A stretch of 20,174 nucleotides of DNA from contig VSNO01000017.1 in assembly GCA_009774375.1 (NCBI GenBank), positions 1-20,174 on the forward strand. Direction: 5' to 3'. Position numbers and translations under genes: made by a program. The notes beneath the pieces are model-generated. The model was not told the DNA's origin. It did no database searches and saw only the letters and a program-made list of their open reading frames with translations. Origin of the DNA: Lachnospiraceae bacterium (GTDB lineage: Bacteria > Bacillota > Clostridia > Lachnospirales > Lachnospiraceae). Of the stretch, positions 6,769-14,073 are shown one piece after another (the stretch's first letter is position 1; the number at the start of each line of letters is the position of its first letter).

Positions 6769-9288
6769 CTATTTTTTTCTCAGATATGTCACAAACATAT
6801 TCCCGTTCTGCCGGAACAGATTTGTGGCATCATTCATCCCCACTTTGTATACAGTACCTGTCTGTGGATCCATCACGACGATGTTCATCTCATTGAAGCC
6901 GATCACAAGCATCGCACTGTCATTCTCGAGCAGCGCAAGGACCGGAATGTCCTGATTGACATAGTACAGTACCGCGTCAAGGCTCACGCCCCTGAGGTCA
7001 AGCACTGTCGCATCGTTGATGTTCTCCTCCAGGATCTGCCGCACCGTTCTGCCGCTGTCAAGCATCGGCTGCACATTTTTGATGCTCCCGCAGTATTCGA
7101 GTATCGTCTCAAGACAGACTGCGAGCTGCGAATTTCCTTCGCCCTGCTGTTTTCCGGTGATCGCCATGATCTGGTTTCTGGTGCTCTTCGTCGTCCGCTT
7201 CCATATATAGTCACCGTTCTGGTTGACCACCGTCCCGCTGATGCTGCAGGCGAGATTGATCGCCTCCGCCTCGTGCGTGAAAGTGCCGTCGATCCCATAG
7301 CGCCCATATACATAGTACCTGCTCACCGGATTTTCGATCTCGATCGCAAGTTCCCTGGAGCCCTCAAACAGGATCTGAAGCGGTTTGGTATTCTTAGGCT
7401 TTTTGGTCTCCAGGGCATTTTTGAGCACCAGCTGTACGATCTCTTCATACGTCTGTGTCACGACGACTTCCGATGAATTGTACCCGCTCTCCTCCATCAG
7501 ATTGTTGACGATCTGGTCGTCCGTGGTGCTGCTGTAACTGCCGTCCTCCTGTCGGACCACCCGCGTGAGCGTGACCAGGTTCTCCTCGACCGACGCGTCT
7601 GTCACATAGACGCCTTCCCGGCTGTATGTCTTTAACAGGTTTCCGTTTTCATCCTGAATATATACGCTGTTCATCGGAAACGTCACAGAGCCCGAATAAT
7701 CCATCCTGATGTCCTCATACTCCGCCACTCCATAGATCAGGTCTTCCTGTATGAATCCGAGCGGCAGGATCCTGCCGTTGCCCGACGCCTCGATCTCCTG
7801 TGTCTCCCCTGTGTTGAGATCCATCAGTATCAGCTTTGTGCAGTCATACGCGTCGGCGGAGTTCTGCCACACGAGCATCCTGTTGGTGTCTGACACCTGA
7901 AAACATCCCTGCTGCAGGTTCTCCGCGATCTCCTCGCATGTCCGGTCCATCAGATCGACCGCGAGGATCGAACCGTCCAGATAAATATAGAAAACACCGT
8001 TTTTGTCGATAAAGGACAGCTGATCCATGTCTGTTTTCAGCGTTGAGAAGGATTTGTCATACGGTATGAAGATCAGCTCCTCGACCGTATTGAGCATGCC
8101 ATTGTACTCACACACCTGCACGCCGATCTTTCCCTCATGCTTCCCCCGGTTCATATATCCGTAGATCATAAACCGCACATTTTCTGTCTCGTCCACGTTC
8201 AATATCTTGATATCGTGATTGTCGTAATTGCTCCTGGGATCCTCCCCGTCGTAAAAGCTGAACAGATACGCCATCTTTTTGTCCGCCGCATGGTAGCAGA
8301 AAAGCTGGTTCTCATTGACAAACGCAAGATTCGATCCCCCGTCGCTCTCCATCATCTGCACCTCGTGGTTCCTGATGCCGAGCATGACCCGGTTGCTGCC
8401 ATACACGTCCGCATCGGGGTCAAACAGCTGGTTCATGCTGCGCTCGTAGTCGAGCAGATACGTTCTGTCGGGCGTGTAGCGTATCCTGAAAAACTCAACC
8501 ACATTGTACAGATCCCTCTTTTTTCCTTCCAGGGTCTGCACCCTGTAATTCATGCGGATCGAAGCCGTCTGCGGGTCGATCTCGCTGATGACAATGTGCG
8601 GCTCGGATATCTGGCTGACATTCAGCTCTGCCCACGTGACCTGCTTCAGGCTGCAGTGGATATCCACATGGCTGAGCGTCGTGTTATCCCCCCGCGCGTT
8701 CGACTCCATATACGTCACCAGATCTTTCGCCCGCTCCCTGTCGAACGTTTTATCATGAAAATCCCTGACAAAATCAAGTTTTTCAGAAGTGTGATATCCC
8801 TCTCCGTCAATGATGCGCGTATAGTACCGCACAGTCTCATTCCCGATCCTGAGCAGCAGGATCCAGTTGTACTCAACACCGGTCTCGATCAGATCCTTTA
8901 TCGTGATACTCGCCTGTATGCTGTCACCCCTGTCATCGTAATCGCTGACCTTCGTCCGCTCGACCAGCCGCGTCCCGTCGATGCTCCTGACCTCAAAGGA
9001 GATCTCGCTGACTGTATTCCCATACGTATCCACCACAAAACTGAGCCTGCGCCCCTCCCCAAGCGGCGTGATCGTATCCCGGATAAAGCTTCCGTCCATC
9101 TCCTGTCTCAGCCCGTGCAGATAATTGTATGCGATGCCGTCTGTCGTAATATGCACCAGCGGAAGGGACGCCGGTTCCATGCTGGTGGTCAGCTCCTCAT
9201 TCCCCTTGTTGAGAATACCGCTTGTTATGAACAGCGTGAGCACAAAAACTACTATGCAGCCGGCCAGCTTGCTTATAATCTTCTTCAT
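6769..9288 (-). CDS. large membrane-anchored protein with degenerate C39-like domain
   Basis: An 839-residue protein. One N-terminal membrane segment (about residues 9-26) suggests an extracytoplasmic body. The middle (about 290-560) is rich in repeated beta strands of the form F/Y-I-DxNG..YxYxDG, which suggests a beta-propeller, though no family is certain. The last 125 residues resemble a C39 papain-fold peptidase: Cys725 in QLAVCLETILEYCG and Asp807 in VVMDPQTG. The usual histidine before VVIGY is replaced by Ser791-Ala792 (NDSAMLVIGF), so it is probably inactive or binds peptides. Its ATG overlaps the upstream methyltransferase stop (ATGA), indicating translational coupling, and a DUF5722-like gene follows after 12 bases. 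The precise function is unknown. Confidence 0.72.
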   Translation of the reverse strand: MKKIISKLAGCIVVFVLTLFITSGILNKGNEELTTSMEPASLPLVHITTDGIAYNYLHGLRQEMDGSFIRDTITPLGEGRRLSFVVDTYGNTVSEISFEVRSIDGTRLVERTKVSDYDDRGDSIQASITIKDLIETGVEYNWILLLRIGNETVRYYTRIIDGEGYHTSEKLDFVRDFHDKTFDRERAKDLVTYMESNARGDNTTLSHVDIHCSLKQVTWAELNVSQISEPHIVISEIDPQTASIRMNYRVQTLEGKKRDLYNVVEFFRIRYTPDRTYLLDYERSMNQLFDPDADVYGSNRVMLGIRNHEVQMMESDGGSNLAFVNENQLFCYHAADKKMAYLFSFYDGEDPRSNYDNHDIKILNVDETENVRFMIYGYMNRGKHEGKIGVQVCEYNGMLNTVEELIFIPYDKSFSTLKTDMDQLSFIDKNGVFYIYLDGSILAVDLMDRTCEEIAENLQQGCFQVSDTNRMLVWQNSADAYDCTKLILMDLNTGETQEIEASGNGRILPLGFIQEDLIYGVAEYEDIRMDYSGSVTFPMNSVYIQDENGNLLKTYSREGVYVTDASVEENLVTLTRVVRQEDGSYSSTTDDQIVNNLMEESGYNSSEVVVTQTYEEIVQLVLKNALETKKPKNTKPLQILFEGSRELAIEIENPVSRYYVYGRYGIDGTFTHEAEAINLACSISGTVVNQNGDYIWKRTTKSTRNQIMAITGKQQGEGNSQLAVCLETILEYCGSIKNVQPMLDSGRTVRQILEENINDATVLDLRGVSLDAVLYYVNQDIPVLALLENDSAMLVIGFNEMNIVVMDPQTGTVYKVGMNDATNLFRQNGNMFVTYLRKK

Positions 9289-10505
9289 CGAAATAACTCA
9301 ACCTCTTTCAACAATTCCTGAAGTGTGGGACGGATCTGCAAAAACGCTTCCATCTGCAGGAGCGCCTCCTGCCCTCCTGTCCCTGTGCGGTATTTCATAT
9401 GATTTTTCTTCACAGCCCGTATCAGTATGTTCTTGGGCGTGTGTTCCATGTCAATAAATTCAAGGATCTGTGTGTCATATCCGTATTCCTCAAGCAGGTC
9501 CGCCCGGACAGCGTCCGTGATCAGGGCTGCCATGCGTTCCCTGATCAGGCCGTATTTTAACACCGGAGCCAGCGCGTCGCACGAGATCTGCCTGTTCAGC
9601 TCATGCTGGCAGCACGGAACCGACAGGATCACGCGCGCGTTCCACTGCACCGCCTTGGCAAGCGCATGGTCCGTCGCGGTGTCGCAGGCGTGCAGCGTCA
9701 CCACCATATCCACATCCTCCGTGCCGCCCTGATACGAGCCGATATCCCCTACCTGAAATTTTAACCCGTCGTATCCAAATTTATCCGCAAGTGCCTGACA
9801 GTTTTCCATGACGTCCTTTTTCAGGTCAAGGCCTATGACACATATGTCATAATGATTCATGATCTTCAGATAATAATAAAGCGCAAACGTCAGGTAAGAC
9901 TTGCCGCAGCCAAAATCGATGATCTTCAGCGGCCGCCCCTCCTCCCCTGGAAGATAGGGAAGAATGTCGCGCACAAATTCAAGATATCTGTTGATCTGCC
10001 TGAACTTGTCATACCTTGCCTTCACAACCTTTCCATCCGGTGTCTGCACGCCGAGTTCCACAAGGAACGGCACCGGCTCATCCTGCGGTAGAATGTACTG
10101 CTTGTGTTTGTCGTGCGAAAAATCTGTCCCACACTTCTTCGATGCAGTTTTGTCCGCCGGATCCTTCGCCTTCTCCCTGACTGTCACCTTTCCCTTTTTG
10201 CTCACGAGCACTGTCACCCTGGAGCGCTCAGTCTCCAGTTCGAGCTGTCTGAGATCCGCTGTCATCACACCCACGAGCAGGTCCGGCAGCGCCTCGGGAC
10301 AGAGATTTTGATGGTACACTCTCGTGCCTATATAGCGTTCTTCCTGATAGAACAGCTCCTCCCTGATGCGCACAGGCCGCACGCGAAGCTTCTGTATCCT
10401 TTCCTCAGCATGTATACGGGGATTGCTCGCCGTCGCGCTCAGGATCACTTCCTTATTCCCTATATAATTCATTAACAGTTGTCTCAATTTATCCATAAGG
10501 CTCAT
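9285..10505 (-). CDS. class I SAM-dependent methyltransferase, METTL25/RRNAD1-like
   Basis: A 406-residue cytoplasmic protein. An N-terminal region of about 180 residues precedes a Rossmann methyltransferase fold. Motif I is IIDFGCGKSYLT (from residue 195), the acidic end of beta-2 is in VIGLDLKKDV, and TLHACDTATD (about 270-279) and VPCCQHEL (296-303) follow. The CC-Q-H-E-L block is typical of the methyltransferase family related to eukaryotic METTL25/RRNAD1. Its target is not known, and RNA is only a guess. The stop overlaps the next ATG by 4 bases. An in-frame ATG three codons downstream has no better ribosome site, and GGAG lies 12 bases before the chosen start, rather far. Coupling a cytoplasmic methyltransferase to secreted proteins is odd. 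Confidence 0.83.
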   Translation of the reverse strand: MSLMDKLRQLLMNYIGNKEVILSATASNPRIHAEERIQKLRVRPVRIREELFYQEERYIGTRVYHQNLCPEALPDLLVGVMTADLRQLELETERSRVTVLVSKKGKVTVREKAKDPADKTASKKCGTDFSHDKHKQYILPQDEPVPFLVELGVQTPDGKVVKARYDKFRQINRYLEFVRDILPYLPGEEGRPLKIIDFGCGKSYLTFALYYYLKIMNHYDICVIGLDLKKDVMENCQALADKFGYDGLKFQVGDIGSYQGGTEDVDMVVTLHACDTATDHALAKAVQWNARVILSVPCCQHELNRQISCDALAPVLKYGLIRERMAALITDAVRADLLEEYGYDTQILEFIDMEHTPKNILIRAVKKNHMKYRTGTGGQEALLQMEAFLQIRPTLQELLKEVELFR

Positions 10506-10552
10506 TGTAACATGAAACTCCGGTCATTAAAAGCCCCAGATTCATATTTTTT

Positions 10553-10580
10553 ATTTTATGTTATTGACATTTCATCCCAA
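10553..10580 (-). promoter_or_regulatory. candidate promoter of the methyltransferase operon
   Basis: The minus strand has TTGGGA (10580-10575), 16 bases, then TAAAAT (10558-10553). It overlaps the divergent gntR promoter, so the two promoters may compete. The -35 match is only 4 of 6. Confidence 0.4.
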
Positions 10581-10592
10581 ATGTATTATTGT
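10564..10592 (+). promoter_or_regulatory. promoter of the gntR-ABC operon
   Basis: TTGACA (10564-10569) lies 17 bases before TATTGT (10587-10592). A better hexamer, TATTAT (10584-10589), would give a spacer of only 14. The -10 lies inside three tandem TGTATTA octamers, so a bound repressor would cover it. Confidence 0.6.
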
Positions 10593-10605
10593 ATTAGTGT
10601 ATTAA
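10582..10605 (+). repeat. three tandem TGTATTAN octamers, likely GntR operator
   Basis: TGTATTAT, TGTATTAG and TGTATTAA follow each other without a gap, and GTGT-N12-ACAC (10597-10616) overlaps the last copy as a loose inverted repeat. GntR regulators of the YtrA group bind AT-rich sites with GTGT/ACAC ends at their own promoters, so autorepression is likely. The direct-repeat form is unusual for a dimeric winged-helix repressor. Confidence 0.5.
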
Positions 10606-10632
10606 TAATTTAACACAAAAGGAGGCAGGTAT

Positions 10633-10992
10633 ATGGCATGGCAAATGAATTCCGAACGGCCGATCTACTCACAGCTATATGACAAAATACTGGTCCGTAT
10701 CGTATGCGGCATCTATAAAGCCGGAAACCGGCTGCCGAGCGTCCGGGATCTGGCAGCCGAGGCAAATGTCAATCCCAATACGATGCAGCGGGCTTTCGCC
10801 GAGCTCGAGCACAGCGGGCTGATCGTGACGCAGCGAAACAGCGGGCGCGTCGTGACAGAAGACAGGACAAAGATCGAGTCCGCCAGGCACCAGCTGGCAC
10901 TGACGCAGGTAAACAGCTTTATCGCAAATATGCGCGAGCTCGGATACAGCGATCAGGAGATCATGGATCTGATCCAAAGCATCGTCGGCTAA
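10633..10992 (+). CDS. GntR family regulator, YtrA subfamily
   Basis: A 119-residue protein. The winged helix-turn-helix (about residues 8-75) has PIYSQLYDKI, the family signature RLPSVRDLA and NPNTMQRAFAELEHSGL. Only about 40 residues follow as an all-helical dimerisation tail, the hallmark of the YtrA group. Members of this group usually repress an adjacent ABC transporter operon and answer to cell-wall-active compounds, although no ligand domain is present. GGAGG lies 7 bases before the ATG. The ABC ATPase follows after 65 bases, with the permease behind it, in the same order as the ytr operon of Bacillus. Its probable operator is the tandem octamer site at 10582-10605. Confidence 0.9.
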   Translation: MAWQMNSERPIYSQLYDKILVRIVCGIYKAGNRLPSVRDLAAEANVNPNTMQRAFAELEHSGLIVTQRNSGRVVTEDRTKIESARHQLALTQVNSFIANMRELGYSDQEIMDLIQSIVG

Positions 10993-11057
10993 AATGGAAC
11001 CGACAGTCAGGAAATGGAATTTTGAAATAAACAGAAATATCGAGGGAGGGAACAAAT

Positions 11058-12209
11058 GTGAACGAAAACAACAGTATGGCATACACACCAAATGACAGCA
11101 TGCCGAGTGACAGCCCGCAAAACTACTCCGTGTATACACAGGATGGTGCGGCTCAGGCTAATGCAGCTCAGACTGATATGGCGCAGAATAATGCAGCTCA
11201 AGCTGATACGGCTCAGAATAATGCAGCTCAGACTGATACGGTACAGAATAATGCGACTCAGACCGATACGGCGCAGGATAATGCACCAGATCATGCAGTC
11301 AGCCTGCAGAAACCAGACACCCCGGATAAACCGGCACAGGACACTTATCCACAAGATCATTCTGTGCAAAACATTTATCCACAAAATACCCCGGATCATG
11401 AACAGGGCAGCCGCGCGCAGAACGGTACTGCACCGAACGATCAGGTCTGCACGCCAAACGGGAACATACAAAGCAGCCCCGGCGCAGCCGCGGTATACAG
11501 TAATCTCCCGCTCCTGCAGCTCAATGACCTGTGCAAACGGTATCCCGGCATGGGAACCTACATGTCTGTCTTCCATATGAACCTGATCATCCCCAGGGGA
11601 AGGATCATCGGACTGTTAGGACCGAACGGATGCGGAAAGACGACACTGATCAAGATGATCAACGGCCTTCTCACACCGACGAGCGGCACCGTGCTGATCA
11701 ACGGTATGGAGCCATGTCCTGCGACCAAGAAGATCATCTCCTATCTGCCGGAGCGCACCTATCTGGACAACAGCATGAAGGTCTCACAGATGGTGTCATA
11801 CTTCGCGGATTTTTATGAAGATTTCTCGCCGGAGAAGGCTTACGCCATGCTCGGGGCACTCGGGATCAGCAGTGATGCGCGCCTGAAAACGCTCTCAAAG
11901 GGCACAAAGGAGAAAGTACAGCTGATCCTGGTCATGAGCAGACAGGCGGACCTGTACATCCTCGATGAACCGATCGCCGGTGTGGATCCCGCTGCAAGAG
12001 ACTACATCCTGCGCACCATCATCACCAACTACAATCCGAACTCGACGATCATACTGTCAACACATCTGATCTCCGACATAGAAAATGTACTCGACGATGT
12101 GATCTTTATGAAAAACGGATCCCTTATGCTGTATACATCTGTCGACTCGATCAGGAGCCAGATGGGTAAATCCGTAGATACTTACTTCAGGGAGGTGTAC
12201 GCATGTTAG
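11058..12209 (+). CDS. ABC transporter ATP-binding protein with repetitive N-terminal extension
   Basis: A 383-residue protein in two parts. Residues 1 to about 145 are a low-complexity segment rich in Gln, Asn, Ala, Thr and Asp, including four 10-residue repeats (about 37-76). From about residue 150 a complete ABC ATPase follows: Walker A GPNGCGKTT (188-196), signature LSKGT (279-283, not LSGGQ), Walker B LYILDEP (299-305) and His336 of the H-loop. GTG is taken as start because GGGAGGG ends 7 bases before it and the ATG two bases earlier reads straight into a stop. No in-frame ATG lies just before the ATPase domain, so the extension should be translated. It overlaps the permease start by 7 bases. 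This is a YtrB-like exporter ATPase under GntR control. The substrate is unknown. Confidence 0.88.
   Translation: MNENNSMAYTPNDSMPSDSPQNYSVYTQDGAAQANAAQTDMAQNNAAQADTAQNNAAQTDTVQNNATQTDTAQDNAPDHAVSLQKPDTPDKPAQDTYPQDHSVQNIYPQNTPDHEQGSRAQNGTAPNDQVCTPNGNIQSSPGAAAVYSNLPLLQLNDLCKRYPGMGTYMSVFHMNLIIPRGRIIGLLGPNGCGKTTLIKMINGLLTPTSGTVLINGMEPCPATKKIISYLPERTYLDNSMKVSQMVSYFADFYEDFSPEKAYAMLGALGISSDARLKTLSKGTKEKVQLILVMSRQADLYILDEPIAGVDPAARDYILRTIITNYNPNSTIILSTHLISDIENVLDDVIFMKNGSLMLYTSVDSIRSQMGKSVDTYFREVYAC
11166..11285 (+). repeat. four tandem 30-bp units inside the ABC ATPase gene
   Basis: Units start at 11166, 11196, 11226 and 11256, preceded by a half unit at 11151-11165. Each encodes a variant of AAQTDTAQNN. 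The period is a multiple of three, so unit gain or loss keeps the frame. Units differ by a few bases, and downstream the 30-base spacing persists weakly in the TYPQ/IYPQ pair (11345 and 11375). Confidence 0.9.
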
Positions 12210-13060
12210 GAAAACTTTTAAAATACGAATGGAGGGGACTCCGGTTCCCGTTCCTGATCCTGCTCATTGTACTGGCGTCGACGACCCTGCTGACATGCGG
12301 CGTCATCCTTACCATCAATCCCATGTACGATGAATCGCTCGCGTGGTACTCAGTCATGGCGCTCATGCTCTCTATCTTCCTGTATTATTTCGGGATCATA
12401 GGCTGCACGATCGGAACCTCGCTGATCGTCGTGATCCGCTTCTACAAGACATGTTATACGGATCAGGGTTATCTGACGCACACGCTGCCCGTCACCGCGG
12501 GACAGCTGTTGAACGCCAAGCTGATCGCCGCCGTTGCAGCTGACATATTGATGGTCTTATCCATAGCCCTCTCGCTGTTTTTGATCGTGCAGGTGGGGCT
12601 GCATCACTTTCTCTCGTTTGCCCCAGGGTACACATATGAGGAGATGATGCGGGAACTTTCTCAGGAATTTTCCTATGTATTCGGCGATTTTGAGGAATCG
12701 TTCGGCATCAGCTTTGGCCTGTTCATCGTATATATGGTAGTCTACAGCGTCATTGCCATGATCGCGAATATCGTGACGATATTCGGCTGTGTGTCCCTGG
12801 GACAGCTCTTTACCAAGCATCGCATCATCGGCGCCATCATCGCCTACTTTGGCGTGCAGTTCATCCTGCAGATCGCTGGATACTTCACGTCCCTGCCGAT
12901 GTACACCAAGATGCTCATCACCAACTACGACAGCGATCTCACATTCTTTGGACTCATGTCCCCGACTCTGAATCTGACGCTTCTGGCAGTCACGGTCCTG
13001 GCCGTTGCCATGTACTTTATCAATCTGCATATGATGACCAAAAGGTTAAATCTGGAATAA
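12203..13060 (+). CDS. ABC-2 type transporter permease
   Basis: A 285-residue integral membrane protein with about six hydrophobic segments (roughly 15-36, 49-78, 102-131, 168-193, 207-228 and 250-275). An extracytoplasmic or cytoplasmic loop of about 35 residues lies between segments 3 and 4. No extracellular binding domain is present. It pairs with the ATPase whose gene it overlaps by 7 bases (GCATGTTAG), and translation is likely coupled. The upstream YtrA-type regulator suggests a role in export or resistance to an envelope-active compound, but nothing in the sequence fixes the substrate. It is followed after 13 bases by a strong hairpin terminator. Confidence 0.88.
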   Translation: MLGKLLKYEWRGLRFPFLILLIVLASTTLLTCGVILTINPMYDESLAWYSVMALMLSIFLYYFGIIGCTIGTSLIVVIRFYKTCYTDQGYLTHTLPVTAGQLLNAKLIAAVAADILMVLSIALSLFLIVQVGLHHFLSFAPGYTYEEMMRELSQEFSYVFGDFEESFGISFGLFIVYMVVYSVIAMIANIVTIFGCVSLGQLFTKHRIIGAIIAYFGVQFILQIAGYFTSLPMYTKMLITNYDSDLTFFGLMSPTLNLTLLAVTVLAVAMYFINLHMMTKRLNLE

Positions 13061-13073
13061 CGATCTGTCCGAA

Positions 13074-13107
13074 ATATAAAACGAGCGCCTGTGCGCTCGT
13101 TTTATAT
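13074..13107. terminator. bidirectional terminator shared by the permease and murI
   Basis: A perfect 15-bp stem (13074-13088 with 13093-13107) has a CTGT loop, a GC-rich tip and A/T flanks in both directions. The murI stop codon (13104-13102) lies within the stem, so the last murI codons are part of its own terminator. Confidence 0.88.
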
Positions 13108-13923
13108 CTTCCGCATCCGTTCCAGCCTCTCATGAAGCTGTCCGATCCTGCCAAGCTTTGCCGCATCCGTTATCTCGCGACCCGACTCGAAATATCTGAC
13201 ACATATATCGTTTTTGCATTGTTCCCAGTCCACACCCTGTCCTGCGGCAGTTTCCGCCAGCTCATGCCTCGCATCCAGCACCCGCATGAGCTGCCGCACT
13301 GTTCCGAGACTGCCATCGATGATATGTATCTGCGGGGGGATCAGCGCCCGGAACGTATCCTTGAAATAATTAAAATGCGTGCAGCCCAGCACCAGCTCCC
13401 CGTACCTGTCAAGCGCATACCCCGAAAACCTCTCCTGAAGGTACGCCGTGACATTGTCGGACACAAACTCACCGCGCTCCGCAAATTCCACAAGCCCTGG
13501 CAGCTCCAGCAGATCCACCAGGTGCGCGTCGTCGACGCGCTCCACAAGATTCCTGAGCCGCTTCTCGTGCACCGCTAGCGGCGTGGCGACGACAAGCACA
13601 CGCCTCCCCCTGCTCTCGGCAACCGCCGGTTTCACTGCCGGCTCGATCCCTATGATCGGAAGCAGCCTGTATTTGGCGCGCATCGACTCCGCCGCCACCG
13701 CAGTCGCCGTATTGCACGCGATCACCACCGCCTTGCAGTTGTGCCGTATCATAAAGCGAAGCACTTCATCCACATACGCTATGACCTGTTCCCTTGACTT
13801 GGTCCCGTACGGAACATGGTCCGTGTCCGCATAAAATATGAAATTCTCGCGCGGCATCAGCGTCATCGCCTGGTGCAGGATCGTCATGCCGCCAATACCC
13901 GAATCAAATATACCGATGTTCAT
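13102..13923 (-). CDS. murI: glutamate racemase
   Basis: A 273-residue cytoplasmic enzyme that converts L-glutamate to D-glutamate for peptidoglycan. Family hallmarks are FDSGIGG (Asp7), YADTDHVPYG (31-40), ACNTAT with catalytic Cys70, and LGCTHF with catalytic Cys181 and His183. Length is normal. The ATG at 13923 is preceded by AGAGGAAAGG and begins MNIGIFDSGIGG, the expected start. The frame stays open for 77 codons upstream, but that stretch is a hairpin-rich leader that looks untranslated. The gene has its own promoter (14163-14191) and a leader of about 230 bases with two copies of the repeated leader motif, pointing to post-transcriptional control. Confidence 0.96.
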   Translation of the reverse strand: MNIGIFDSGIGGMTILHQAMTLMPRENFIFYADTDHVPYGTKSREQVIAYVDEVLRFMIRHNCKAVVIACNTATAVAAESMRAKYRLLPIIGIEPAVKPAVAESRGRRVLVVATPLAVHEKRLRNLVERVDDAHLVDLLELPGLVEFAERGEFVSDNVTAYLQERFSGYALDRYGELVLGCTHFNYFKDTFRALIPPQIHIIDGSLGTVRQLMRVLDARHELAETAAGQGVDWEQCKNDICVRYFESGREITDAAKLGRIGQLHERLERMRKI

Positions 13924-13935
13924 ATTTATATTCCT

Positions 13936-13958
13936 TTCCTCTGGACGCCCGTGTGCAT
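13936..13958 (-). repeat. leader motif copy 2 (contains murI ribosome site)
   Basis: On the minus strand: GATGC-ACACGG-GCGTC (the first base lying just outside the 23-base unit) followed by CAGAGGAA, then AGG and the murI ATG 12 bases after the motif. The short stem keeps pairing by a T-G wobble where the other copies differ. It is 20/23 identical to copy 1 and to copy 3. Confidence 0.7.
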
Positions 13959-13998
13959 CGAGCAGGGAAGACTTTCCCTGCTCGCGCGCCAGGCGTCC
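13943..13998 (-). promoter_or_regulatory. two-layer hairpin next to the murI ribosome site
   Basis: An 11-bp perfect inner stem (13959-13969 with 13974-13984, loop of 4) lies inside an outer 7-bp stem, GGACGCC (13998-13992) with GGCGTCC (13949-13943). The outer stem uses the GGCGTCC part of motif copy 2 and abuts AGAGGAAAGG, so folding could change ribosome access. Confidence 0.65.
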
Positions 13999-14018
13999 GT
14001 CAGCGCATGCTGACAATC

Positions 14019-14041
14019 TTCCTCTGGGTGCCCGTGTGCAC
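14019..14041 (-). repeat. leader motif copy 3 (upstream in the murI leader)
   Basis: On the minus strand: GTGC-ACACGG-GCAC then CCAGAGGAA. It is 21/23 identical to copy 1. About 10 bases later comes an ATG (14008) followed by CGC and TGA, a two-codon ORF inside the palindrome 14014-13999. A TTG at 14017 would instead read in frame into murI. Confidence 0.7.
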
Positions 14042-14073
14042 AAAAGACCCGCAAATCCATGCAGACTTGCGGG
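14042..14073 (-). terminator. terminator-like hairpin in the murI leader (possible attenuator)
   Basis: The stem CCCGCAAGTC/GATTTGCGGG (14073-14064 with 14057-14048, one G-T wobble, 6-base loop) is followed by TCTTTTG. It lies downstream of the murI promoter and upstream of the gene, where a terminator would attenuate murI. The T tract is short and interrupted. Confidence 0.45.

Noticed and set aside
10597..10616. Terminator in the gntR leader
   Set aside because: GTGT-N12-ACAC has only four paired bases and no GC-rich stem, so it is treated as part of the operator.
13936..14041. Guanidine-II (mini-ykkC) riboswitch, from two CACACGGGC loops
   Set aside because: That class needs ACGR loops closed directly by G-C stems in two similar short hairpins. 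Here the loop is ACACGG, the spacing is large, and copy 1 stands alone.
14042..14073. T-box leader for murI
   Set aside because: There is no AGGGTGGNACCGCG-like antiterminator core or specifier loop, and murI is not a usual T-box target.
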